From positions 310,001 to 374,000 of the forward strand of contig NZ_JACGXN010000002.1 of the NCBI RefSeq assembly GCF_014138285.1: DNA of 64,000 nt. The letters run 5' to 3'. The position numbers were made by a program, and so were the translations under genes. Position 1 is the stretch's first letter. Each line of letters begins with the position of its first letter. Shown piece by piece: positions 24,337 to 31,885 of the stretch. The notes under the pieces were generated by a model. That model saw nothing but the letters and a program-made list of their open reading frames with translations. It did no database searches and was not told where the DNA came from. Source of the DNA: Phyllobacterium myrsinacearum (GTDB taxonomy: Bacteria; Pseudomonadota; Alphaproteobacteria; Rhizobiales; Rhizobiaceae).

Positions 24337-26421
24337 GTGGACGCACCCGTGAAAGACACTGAAGCATCGGCTAAGGACGCCCTCGTTCTGTTCATGCCGT
24401 CGGGCAAGCGCGGGCATTTTGCGGTCGGTACGACAGTGCTCGAAGCGGCCCGGACGCTGGGCGTCTATGTCGAAAGCGTGTGCGGCGGGCGCGGCATCTG
24501 CGGGCGCTGCCAGATTGATGTGCAGGAAGGCCGGTTTGCCAAACACGGCATCACCTCCTCCAACGACCACATTTCCGAATTCGGCCCGAAAGAAAAGCGC
24601 TATGCCGAAAAGCGTGACCTGAAGGACGGACGCCGGCTTTCCTGCTCGGCGACCATTCTCGGCGATCTTGTCGTCGACGTACCGCAGGACGTGCAGGTCA
24701 ATGCGCAGGTCGTGCGCAAGGATGCCGACACGCGCATCATCGAGCGCAATCCCGCCGTGCACATGTGCTATGTCGAGGTGGAAGAGCCTGACATGCACAA
24801 GCCGCTCGGCGATCTCGACCGCCTGAAGGCAGCGCTGGAACAGGAATGGGGCATCCGCAACCTCGATGTGGATACCTATCTTCTGCCGCAGATCCAGAAA
24901 ATCCTGCGCAAGGGCGAATGGACGGTCACCGCCGCCATCCACCACGATGAGGAAACATCGCGGCCGACCATGATCGGCCTGTGGCCGGGCCTGAAGAACG
25001 AGGCCTATGGCATCGCCTGCGATATCGGTTCGACCACCATCGCCATGCACCTGTCGTCCCTCTTGTCGGTGCGCACCATTGCTTCGGCCGGAACATCCAA
25101 CCCACAGATCCGCTTCGGCGAAGATCTGATGAGCCGCGTTTCCTACGTCATGATGAATCCGGATGGGCGCGAAGGCATGACCAATGCGGTGCGTGAAGCC
25201 ATCAATGATCTGATCGGCAAGGTCTGCGCCGAAGGCAATGTCGCACGCGAAGATATTCTCGATGCGGTCTTTGTCGGCAATCCGATCATGCACCACCTTT
25301 TCCTTGGCATCGACCCGACCGAACTGGGCGGTGCGCCTTTTGCGCTTGCCGTTTCCGGTGCTGTGCATCTGAAAGCCAACGAAATCGGCCTCGCCATGAA
25401 TCCGGGTTCGCGGGTCTATATGCTGCCCTGCATCGCCGGTCACGTCGGCGCCGATGCGGCAGCCGCGACCCTCGCGGAAGGCCCGCACCGGCAGGACGAG
25501 ATGATGCTGCTCGTCGATGTCGGCACCAATGCGGAAATCGTGCTCGGCAACCGCCAGCGCACCGTTGCCGCCTCCTCTCCAACGGGTCCTGCCTTCGAAG
25601 GCGCCGAGATTTCAGGCGGCCAGCGCGCCGCGCCGGGTGCCATTGAGCGTGTGCGCATCGATCCGGTGACACTGGAGCCGCGCTTCCGCGTCATCGGTAC
25701 GGAACAATGGTCGGATGAACCCGGCTTTGCCGAAGCGGTACAGGCCAGCGGCATAACAGGCATTTGCGGCTCGGCCATCATCGAAGTCGTCGCGGAAATG
25801 TATCTTTCCGGCATTATTTCCGAAGACGGCGTGGTGGATGGCAGTCTGGTCGCGAAATCACCGCGCATCCGCCCAACGGGCCGCACCTTCTCCTATCTTC
25901 TGCACGAGGGATCGCCGACGATCATCATCACGCAGAACGACGTGCGGGCGATCCAGCTGGCCAAGGCTGCGCTCTATGCAGGCGTCAAGCTGCTGATGGA
26001 CAAGCAGGGTATCGATCACGTCGACCAGATTCGTTTTGCCGGAGCCTTCGGTTCGTTCATCGATCCGAAGTACGCCATGGTGCTCGGGCTTATCCCCGAT
26101 TGCGACCTCGACAAGGTGAAGGCTGTCGGCAATGCGGCCGGCACCGGTGCGCGGATGGCGCTGCTCAACCGCGATTACCGCCGCGAGATCGAAGACACAG
26201 TCACCCGCATCGAAAAGATCGAGACGGCACTGGAACCGAAGTTCCAGGAGCATTTCGTCTATGCCATGGCCATGCCCAACAAGGTCGACCCTTTCCCCAA
26301 ACTCTCGCTCGCCGTCAGTCTGCCGCCACGCAAGAATGTCGGTGAGGATGGCCAGGTCGGCGATGCAACGCCGCGCCGCCGCTCACGCGAGGACAGGGCT
26401 GCCCGCCGGTCGCGCGAATAA
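24337..26421 (+). CDS. RACE/RamA-like reductive activator of corrinoid proteins (2Fe-2S ferredoxin plus ASKHA domain)
   Basis: 694 residues from GTG 24337, with GGAG at 24325-24328. The frame extends to ATG 24172, but that part is repeat sequence, so it is rejected as start. The N-terminal plant-type ferredoxin domain has C49-x5-C55-x2-C58 and C103; a linker domain follows, then a DUF4445/ASKHA ATPase domain with DIGSTTIAM, VDVGTNAEIVLG and FAGAFGSFIDP. Such proteins reduce inactive Co(II)-corrinoid to Co(I) using ATP and an electron donor. The C-terminus has an Arg-rich tail (PRRRSREDRAARRSRE) like those on the other corrinoid-contacting enzymes. The electron donor could be the QueG-like protein at 15929-16615. 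Confidence 0.9.
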   Translation: MDAPVKDTEASAKDALVLFMPSGKRGHFAVGTTVLEAARTLGVYVESVCGGRGICGRCQIDVQEGRFAKHGITSSNDHISEFGPKEKRYAEKRDLKDGRRLSCSATILGDLVVDVPQDVQVNAQVVRKDADTRIIERNPAVHMCYVEVEEPDMHKPLGDLDRLKAALEQEWGIRNLDVDTYLLPQIQKILRKGEWTVTAAIHHDEETSRPTMIGLWPGLKNEAYGIACDIGSTTIAMHLSSLLSVRTIASAGTSNPQIRFGEDLMSRVSYVMMNPDGREGMTNAVREAINDLIGKVCAEGNVAREDILDAVFVGNPIMHHLFLGIDPTELGGAPFALAVSGAVHLKANEIGLAMNPGSRVYMLPCIAGHVGADAAAATLAEGPHRQDEMMLLVDVGTNAEIVLGNRQRTVAASSPTGPAFEGAEISGGQRAAPGAIERVRIDPVTLEPRFRVIGTEQWSDEPGFAEAVQASGITGICGSAIIEVVAEMYLSGIISEDGVVDGSLVAKSPRIRPTGRTFSYLLHEGSPTIIITQNDVRAIQLAKAALYAGVKLLMDKQGIDHVDQIRFAGAFGSFIDPKYAMVLGLIPDCDLDKVKAVGNAAGTGARMALLNRDYRREIEDTVTRIEKIETALEPKFQEHFVYAMAMPNKVDPFPKLSLAVSLPPRKNVGEDGQVGDATPRRRSREDRAARRSRE

Positions 26422-26499
26422 ATCCATTCACTTGAGTTTGCCATGCGGGGAAATTCCGCTATCAACATTCACCATGATTGATTCCGGACCTGTTTTCCC

Positions 26500-27414
26500 A
26501 TGATTGCCTGCTTTGACATCGGTGGCTCGGCCATCAAGGGTGCAATGGCCTATGCACCTGAAGACATAAGGCCCCTACCGAAAGTGCCGACGCCCCTGCA
26601 TGATTTCGACGCCTTTGCCAGTGTCATCGAAAAAATCGCGGCGGACGGCGGCGCTGATCCGGCATCGTTGATCTCCATCTCGGTTGCTGGCGTGGTCGAT
26701 GCCGAAAGCGGCAGGATCACCTGCGCCAACATCCCCTGCATCCATGGCCGTCCCCTTGTTAAGGACCTGAGTGAAAAACTCGGCCGCCCGGTCCTCGTCG
26801 CCAATGATGCCGATTGCTTTGCCCTGTCGGAAGCCGTTGTCGGCGCCGGACGCGGCCACCGCGTGGTGTTCGGGATCATTCTGGGCACCGGCGTCGGCGG
26901 CGGTCTGGTCATCAACGGCAAAATCCACGAAGGCGCAGGCGGGTTTGCCGGGGAATGGGGCCATGGGCCGATTTCCGCGACATGGGCGGGCAATCCGCCC
27001 ATTGCCATCCCGCGCTATGCCTGCGGCTGCGGCCAGGTGGGCTGTGTCGATGCGGTGGGCGCCGCACGCGGTATGGAGCGGCTGCACGCCCATATCCACG
27101 GCGTCGACCTGCCGAGCACCGAAATCATCGCGGCATGGAACAATGGCGACGCGGCGGCCGAGCGCACCATCGATTGCTATATCGATATCGTCAGCGGGCC
27201 GCTGGCCATGACGCTGAATGTGCTCGGCGCGTCGGTTGTGCCCGTCGGCGGCGGTCTGGCCAATGCCGTCCCGTTGATCGAGCGGCTGGACCGGGCGGTG
27301 CGCGACCGCATCTTATGGAAGACCGGCAAGCCGCTGGTCATTCCGGGGCAGCTGAAAATCGAACCCGGGCTGATCGGTGCAGGTGTTCTCGGATTGATGG
27401 GCGAAACGAAATGA
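26500..27414 (+). CDS. ROK-family sugar kinase
   Basis: 304 residues: ATP-binding DIGGSAIKGA at the N-terminus, NDADCFALSEA, GTGVGGG, a GEWGH substrate motif, and the Zn-binding cysteine cluster CGCGQVGC typical of ROK proteins. It probably phosphorylates a hexose or N-acetylated hexosamine in the cytosol. It overlaps cutC by ATGA and starts 78 bp after the RACE gene on the same strand, so read-through from the corrinoid operon is possible though unrelated in function. Confidence 0.88.
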   Translation: MIACFDIGGSAIKGAMAYAPEDIRPLPKVPTPLHDFDAFASVIEKIAADGGADPASLISISVAGVVDAESGRITCANIPCIHGRPLVKDLSEKLGRPVLVANDADCFALSEAVVGAGRGHRVVFGIILGTGVGGGLVINGKIHEGAGGFAGEWGHGPISATWAGNPPIAIPRYACGCGQVGCVDAVGAARGMERLHAHIHGVDLPSTEIIAAWNNGDAAAERTIDCYIDIVSGPLAMTLNVLGASVVPVGGGLANAVPLIERLDRAVRDRILWKTGKPLVIPGQLKIEPGLIGAGVLGLMGETK

Positions 27415-28136
27415 GCGGCATTCTTCTGGAAGTCTGCGTGGACGATTCCAACGGCCTTGCCGCTGCCATAACAGGCGGTGCCGACCGTGTGGAGCTGTGC
27501 TCGGCGCTTGAACTGGGCGGGTTGACCCCGACACCGGGCCTGATCGGCCAAGCGATTGCCTCACCCATCCCGATCTATGCGATGATCCGCCCGCGCCCCG
27601 GCAATTTCGTGTTCGCCGAGGCCGATATCGACGCGATGCTGCGGGAAATCGACATGATCCGCAGTGCCGGCCTTGCCGGTGTCGTCTTCGGTGCGAACCA
27701 CGCTAATGGCAGCCTCGATCATACCACGCTGGAACGTCTGATACGCAATTGTGACGGGCTTGGCGTCACGCTGCACCGGGCCTTCGATCTTGTGCCCGAC
27801 CTCGGGGAAGCCGTTGAAACAGCCGTCGAAATCGGCTTCGAACGCATTCTCACGTCGGGCCGGATGCCGACCTCGGCGCAGGGGATCGACGATCTGGAAA
27901 AGACATTTGCGCTCGCTGCCGGTCGCATCAAAGTCATGCCCGGCTCCGGCGTCAACATCGGTAATGCCGATGCACTTTTACAACGCATTCCTTTCCGGGA
28001 AATCCATTCATCCTGTGCTGTGCCGGCTGAACCGGTAAGCGCTGCCGCACAGCGGCTCGGTTTCGAAACCCCCACGCAAAAACGCACCAGTGTTGAACTG
28101 GTCAGGGCATTGAAGGCGTTTTGCCTCGCGCGTTGA
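27411..28136 (+). CDS. cutC: CutC family protein (copper homeostasis-type)
   Basis: 241 residues with start ATG overlapping the ROK kinase stop (27411-27414). A TIM barrel with the CutC pattern LLEVCVDDSNGLAAAITGGADRVELC, GGLTPTPGLI, YAMIRPRPGNFVF and THRAFD-like TLHRAFD. CutC was linked to copper tolerance in E. coli but its biochemical role is disputed, and pairing with a sugar kinase suggests carbohydrate metabolism. A weak hairpin follows before the convergent LysR gene. Confidence 0.9.
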   Translation: MSGILLEVCVDDSNGLAAAITGGADRVELCSALELGGLTPTPGLIGQAIASPIPIYAMIRPRPGNFVFAEADIDAMLREIDMIRSAGLAGVVFGANHANGSLDHTTLERLIRNCDGLGVTLHRAFDLVPDLGEAVETAVEIGFERILTSGRMPTSAQGIDDLEKTFALAAGRIKVMPGSGVNIGNADALLQRIPFREIHSSCAVPAEPVSAAAQRLGFETPTQKRTSVELVRALKAFCLAR

Positions 28137-28142
28137 GGTGTT

Positions 28143-28160
28143 GGGGTGCGTTTTCACCCC
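28143..28160. terminator. weak hairpin between convergent cutC and lysR genes
   Basis: GGGGTG (28143-28148) pairs with CACCCC (28155-28160) around CGTTTT. The stem is only 6 bp and there is no clear T-run; the position between convergent genes suggests it could serve both. Confidence 0.35.
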
Positions 28161-28161
28161 C

Positions 28162-29064
28162 CTAAAGCTTTCCTGTCCGCTCATAACCCTCGAAATACAC
28201 CCGGAGATGCTGGGCGACGGCTTTGACATGCGCACCGGCATTCTTGGCCACCAGCATGCCGAGTTTTGATTCCCCGAGGGGCGGCAGCCCGTGTTCGGCG
28301 CCAAGCTCAACCATATTGTCTTCAAGCAGGAATTTTGAAAATGGCGCAACCGCAAGGTCAGCCACGATGGCGGCACGCTGCCCCATTGTATGCGCACTCA
28401 TATAGGCGACGCGATAGTCCCGGCCCGCACTTTCCAGTGCACTGATGGCATTGGCGCGCCAGATACAGCCTTCTTCCCACATGGACAGGGGCAAGGGATT
28501 GCGTTCATGCGCCGTACCGCATTTGGCGCCGGCCCAGATGATATCTTCGGTCATCAGGACTTCGACGTCATCAAGCCTTGCCAGTGTTTCATTGACATTG
28601 ACCAGGGTCACATCAAGCCGTTGCTCATCGAGCCGCTTGCGCAGGCTGTTGCTCTGGTCGATGACCACATCGACGGTCACATCCGGGTGCGATTCGGCAA
28701 AGCGCTTGAGAACGAAGGGCAGAACCTTTTCGCCGACATCATCGGGCGCACCGAGCCGGACCACGCCGGAAACAGTCGGAGTGATGAACTTCGCAACTGT
28801 TTCGCGGTTGAGCGCGAGCATGCGGCGCGCATAACCCAGCAGAAGCTCGCCGCTCGGCGTCAGCTTGACCGACCGCGCATCGCGCTCAAGCAGGATATGA
28901 CCAAGCGTCTCTTCCAGTTTCTTGATCTGCATGGATACCGCCGACGGCGTCCGGAACACGGCGTTAGCTGCACTCGAAAAGCTGCCCGTCTCGGCAATCA
29001 TGGCAAATGTGCGCAACACATCGAGATCAAGGATCGGTATGGGATGCTGCATCGGTGCTGACAT
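28162..29064 (-). CDS. LysR-family transcriptional regulator
   Basis: 300 residues; ATG 29064 has GAAGGAG 8 nt upstream, so the longer frame to 29184 is rejected. Typical LysR N-terminal HTH (LDLDVLRTFAMIAETGSFSSAANAVFRTPSAVSMQIKKLEETLG) and a C-terminal ligand-binding domain. It is divergent from a small DUF1127-type gene, which is a likely target. The inducer is unknown. Confidence 0.93.
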   Translation of the reverse strand: MSAPMQHPIPILDLDVLRTFAMIAETGSFSSAANAVFRTPSAVSMQIKKLEETLGHILLERDARSVKLTPSGELLLGYARRMLALNRETVAKFITPTVSGVVRLGAPDDVGEKVLPFVLKRFAESHPDVTVDVVIDQSNSLRKRLDEQRLDVTLVNVNETLARLDDVEVLMTEDIIWAGAKCGTAHERNPLPLSMWEEGCIWRANAISALESAGRDYRVAYMSAHTMGQRAAIVADLAVAPFSKFLLEDNMVELGAEHGLPPLGESKLGMLVAKNAGAHVKAVAQHLRVYFEGYERTGKL

Positions 29065-29205
29065 TGCGGCGTCTCCTTCATCAATTTTTCTGAACCATAG
29101 CGTTCTATAATTTCGTTTGATTGAACATGAACTTGAGCAGATAGTCAAGATCACACAACAAACTGACTGTAGAAAAACAGTCATCTAAAGCATAGGAGCA
29201 GTAAA

Positions 29206-29466
29206 ATGAGTGTCTGCAATGAACTTCATGTCAAGCACGAGGCAAGTTTGAGTGAACGTCTTTTCGCCGCCGTGACGCGCACAGCGGAAAACGTAGCATC
29301 AATAGCAGCGAGCTCGCGCGATACAATTGTCCGCCAACGCCGTCTGCGTGCAACGGAAGCGGCTCTGGACAGTCTGCCGGAAAATATCCGTTTCGATATT
29401 GGCTGGCCGGATTTGTACGAGCGTCAGGTTATCGAGTGCAACGACGTCAACCGTACGCGCCAATAA
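29206..29466 (+). CDS. DUF1127-like small protein
   Basis: 86 residues. The C-terminal half carries the Arg-rich, DUF1127-like motif (RRLRATEAALDSLPENIRFDIGWPDLYER). Small DUF1127 proteins in alphaproteobacteria have been tied to RNA turnover and stress or phosphate/carbon responses; this one has a longer than usual N-terminus. Divergent from lysR and followed by a strong terminator, so it is monocistronic. Confidence 0.75.
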   Translation: MSVCNELHVKHEASLSERLFAAVTRTAENVASIAASSRDTIVRQRRLRATEAALDSLPENIRFDIGWPDLYERQVIECNDVNRTRQ

Positions 29467-29485
29467 GCCATGAGAACACAACAGT

Positions 29486-29517
29486 AAGGGAGCAGACCGG
29501 TCCACGTCTGCTCCCTT
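29486..29517 (+). terminator. hairpin terminator after the DUF1127-like gene
   Basis: A 12-bp stem AAGGGAGCAGAC (29486-29497) pairs with GTCTGCTCCCTT (29506-29517) around 8 nt; the 3' strand ends in CCCTTTAT. Confidence 0.8.
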
Positions 29518-29685
29518 TATCATGTCATCTACCTGCGCTTTTGCGACACAGGCGCACTCTCTTCCCTTTAGAATAATTCTATGGTTCTATCTGAAAAAAA
29601 GCTCCAGAGACCACGTTTGTGATTTGAAGACTCTACTTCAGGTGCGACATGGCCTCGTAGTAAAAAACGGGAACCAAGAATCATC

Positions 29686-30684
29686 ATGAACCAGACGGGC
29701 CTCAATAAGCGGTCTTTTGTTTTTTTCCTCGTGCCGAACTTTTCGATGATCGCTTTTGCGACGGCCATCGAACCGCTCCGCATTGCCAATCGCATGCTCG
29801 GATATGAGGCCTATCGCTGGCGCCTTGCTTCCGTGGACGGTAAGCCCGTCACTGCCTCCAATGGCGTTGAATGCGCTGCCAACTCCTCGCTTGAAGACGA
29901 GCGCCGTTTCCTGACCGGCGAAGACCGCCCCTCGATGGTGTTTGTCTGCTCCGGCGTGCATGTCGAAAAATTCCAGAACAAATCCGTCTATGCCTGGCTG
30001 CGTGAAGAGTTCAACCGCGGCGTGGCCGTTGGCGGTCTTTGCACGGGCGCGCATATTCTGGCGGCCGCCGGGCTGCTTTCGGGCAAGCGCTGCGCGATCC
30101 ATTGGGAAAACCTGCCCGGGTTTGCCGAATCATTCCCCAAAGCCGATGTCTATGCCGACCTCTTCGAAGTGGATGGCAATATCTACACCTGCGCCGGCGG
30201 TACTGCCGCGCTTGATATGATGCTGAAGCTGATCGGCGACGATTTCGGCGACAACATCGTCAATCGCGTCTGCGAACAGGCGCTGACAGATCGTGTCCGC
30301 AGCCCGCATGACCGCCAGCGCCTGCCGTTGCGCGCGCGCCTCGGCGTGCAGAATTCCAAGGTCCTTACCATCATCGAGTTGATGGAGGCCCGGCTTTCCG
30401 AACCGCTGTCGCTGATCGAGATCGCCGATCATGTCGGCCTGTCGCGCCGCCAGATCGAGCGCCTGTTCCGGCAGGAAATGGGCCGGTCCCCGGCACGGTA
30501 CTATCTGGAGATCAGGCTCGACCGAGCCCGCCACCTGCTGATCCAGTCATCCATGCCCATCGTTGAAGTCGCCGTTGCCTGTGGTTTCGTCTCGGCATCG
30601 CATTTCTCCAAATGCTACCGCGAGCTGTATGGCCGTTCGCCGCAGCAGGAACGGGCCGACCGCAAGCAGCTGATGGCGGCTTAG
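29686..30684 (+). CDS. GlxA-family AraC-type regulator, GbdR-like
   Basis: 332 residues. An N-terminal DJ-1/PfpI-like domain (about 10-185; FFLVPNFSMIAFATAIEPLRIAN, GGLCTGAHILAAAGLL) is followed by a C-terminal AraC DNA-binding domain (about 225-325) with two HTH motifs (SLIEIADHVGLSRRQIERLFRQ and VAVACGFVSASHFSKCY). This architecture is that of GbdR, the activator of glycine betaine and dimethylglycine catabolism in Pseudomonas. It is the most likely reader of the 21-bp-spaced GTCG(C/T) repeats found before five operons in this window, since AraC proteins bind such two-turn direct repeats. No such repeat was seen in front of its own gene. Confidence 0.9.
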   Translation: MNQTGLNKRSFVFFLVPNFSMIAFATAIEPLRIANRMLGYEAYRWRLASVDGKPVTASNGVECAANSSLEDERRFLTGEDRPSMVFVCSGVHVEKFQNKSVYAWLREEFNRGVAVGGLCTGAHILAAAGLLSGKRCAIHWENLPGFAESFPKADVYADLFEVDGNIYTCAGGTAALDMMLKLIGDDFGDNIVNRVCEQALTDRVRSPHDRQRLPLRARLGVQNSKVLTIIELMEARLSEPLSLIEIADHVGLSRRQIERLFRQEMGRSPARYYLEIRLDRARHLLIQSSMPIVEVAVACGFVSASHFSKCYRELYGRSPQQERADRKQLMAA

Positions 30685-30730
30685 GACGAGTTTCTCCCGT
30701 TTTGCTCTGCTGCACGGTGCGGCAGAGACT

Positions 30731-30890
30731 GTGGTTCGTGGTTCGCCCTTCGACAGGCTCAGGAAGCTCACCACGAGGGGAGTGAGGGTTGCAGGGAGTC
30801 AAGTTCTGCAAAGTAGGTGAATAGCGTCTGCACTGTTTTCGGTTAGCCTTGCAGCACCACTCTTCCTCATGGTGAGCTTGTCGAACCACG
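30731..30890. repeat. inverted-repeat element, copy 5 of 6
   Basis: Left arm GTGGTTCGTGGTTCGCCCTTCG with an extra CCCTTCGACAGGCTCAGGAAG stretch split over 30746-30766; right arm ...TGTCGAACCACG. The core is inverted relative to copies 1-3 (TTGCAGGGAGTCAAGTTCTG first, GGTTAGCCTTGCAG last). Non-coding. Confidence 0.8.
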
Positions 30891-30907
30891 CACAATGCAC
30901 ATGCAGC

Positions 30908-31759
30908 CTATCGCGTCTCCCAGTCCTGCATGCGGCGTTGCCATATCCTCTCGCCGGAGAGGCAATCATAGTCTTTTTTCGCCTGGGCGAGAACAACGGG
31001 GAGCTTCGCTCGGGGTGACCATTCCGCATGTCTTATGATGCCGGGATCGCCCGCCAGTTCCTGAACGAGCTTGCGCCGCACGGCTTCGGGAAACTGCTCC
31101 CATGACGTGACAGGCACCATGAAGGCGCCGCGCCCGCCGATGACGCAGTTGCCGTAATATGCATCAAGATCGGAAACAGCCCAGTCCGAATAGAAATCGC
31201 TCTGCGTCATCAACGGCAGGCCATTGATGGTCACGCCCTTGGCTATCGCCTCTTCACGCGCCTCGACAACCGGCCTGCCATGATTGTTCGCGCCGTCGCC
31301 GGAAATATCGATCACGTGGCGCGACGACCGGAACGCATTGTTGTCGAACAGCGTCGCGCCAAAATCGATCGCCCCGGAAATGGACGTGCGGCTTTGCGTC
31401 GAAGGAATAGGCTGGTCCAGTGCCGAAGCCAGCCGTTCGGCCGATTCCACGCCGTCCACCAGCGTCCACGGCACGATGATCCGCTGCACACCGGCGCCTG
31501 CCCATTCGACATAGGTGATTGCCACGCGGCCGTGCACGCCCTCGCGAATGGCATCGATCACCTCTTTGTGGCGCAGCGCAGCGATATAGCCGTCACGCTG
31601 AATCTTCTGTTCAAAGGGTTCCATGGAGCGGGAGGCATCTACCGCCAGCACCAGTTCAACATCAACATCAACGGGGGACGGCTGGGCGCATGCGATTGAG
31701 CTTGCCAACGAAGCAGCAAGGAGAAGAAAACCGCCGGAAGCTTTCTGTTGCGATGCCAT
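30908..31759 (-). CDS. exported DUF1194 (von Willebrand A-like) protein
   Basis: 283 residues from ATG 31759, chosen because a signal peptide starts here (ASGGFLLLAASLASSIACA, cleaved before QPSPVD); an in-frame extension to 31870 lacks features. Right after the signal sits a vWA-like strand with MIDAS motif VDASRS, then DUF1194 motifs (VDGVESAERLASAL, ISGDGANNHGRPV, YGNCVIGG). It is predicted periplasmic with unknown function. It lies downstream of the second DMGDH-like gene on the same strand (126 bp gap). Confidence 0.85.
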   Translation of the reverse strand: MASQQKASGGFLLLAASLASSIACAQPSPVDVDVELVLAVDASRSMEPFEQKIQRDGYIAALRHKEVIDAIREGVHGRVAITYVEWAGAGVQRIIVPWTLVDGVESAERLASALDQPIPSTQSRTSISGAIDFGATLFDNNAFRSSRHVIDISGDGANNHGRPVVEAREEAIAKGVTINGLPLMTQSDFYSDWAVSDLDAYYGNCVIGGRGAFMVPVTSWEQFPEAVRRKLVQELAGDPGIIRHAEWSPRAKLPVVLAQAKKDYDCLSGERIWQRRMQDWETR

Positions 31760-31885
31760 GGGGAAGTGTAACGCAAACGGCCACAATACAAAGCCCGATA
31801 CAGTCCGTTCACGCTCTATTGAACGCCAACGAAAATGGCGCCCTCGCGGACGCCGTTTCCTGTCTTTCAAACCGTTGGAAGTCTT

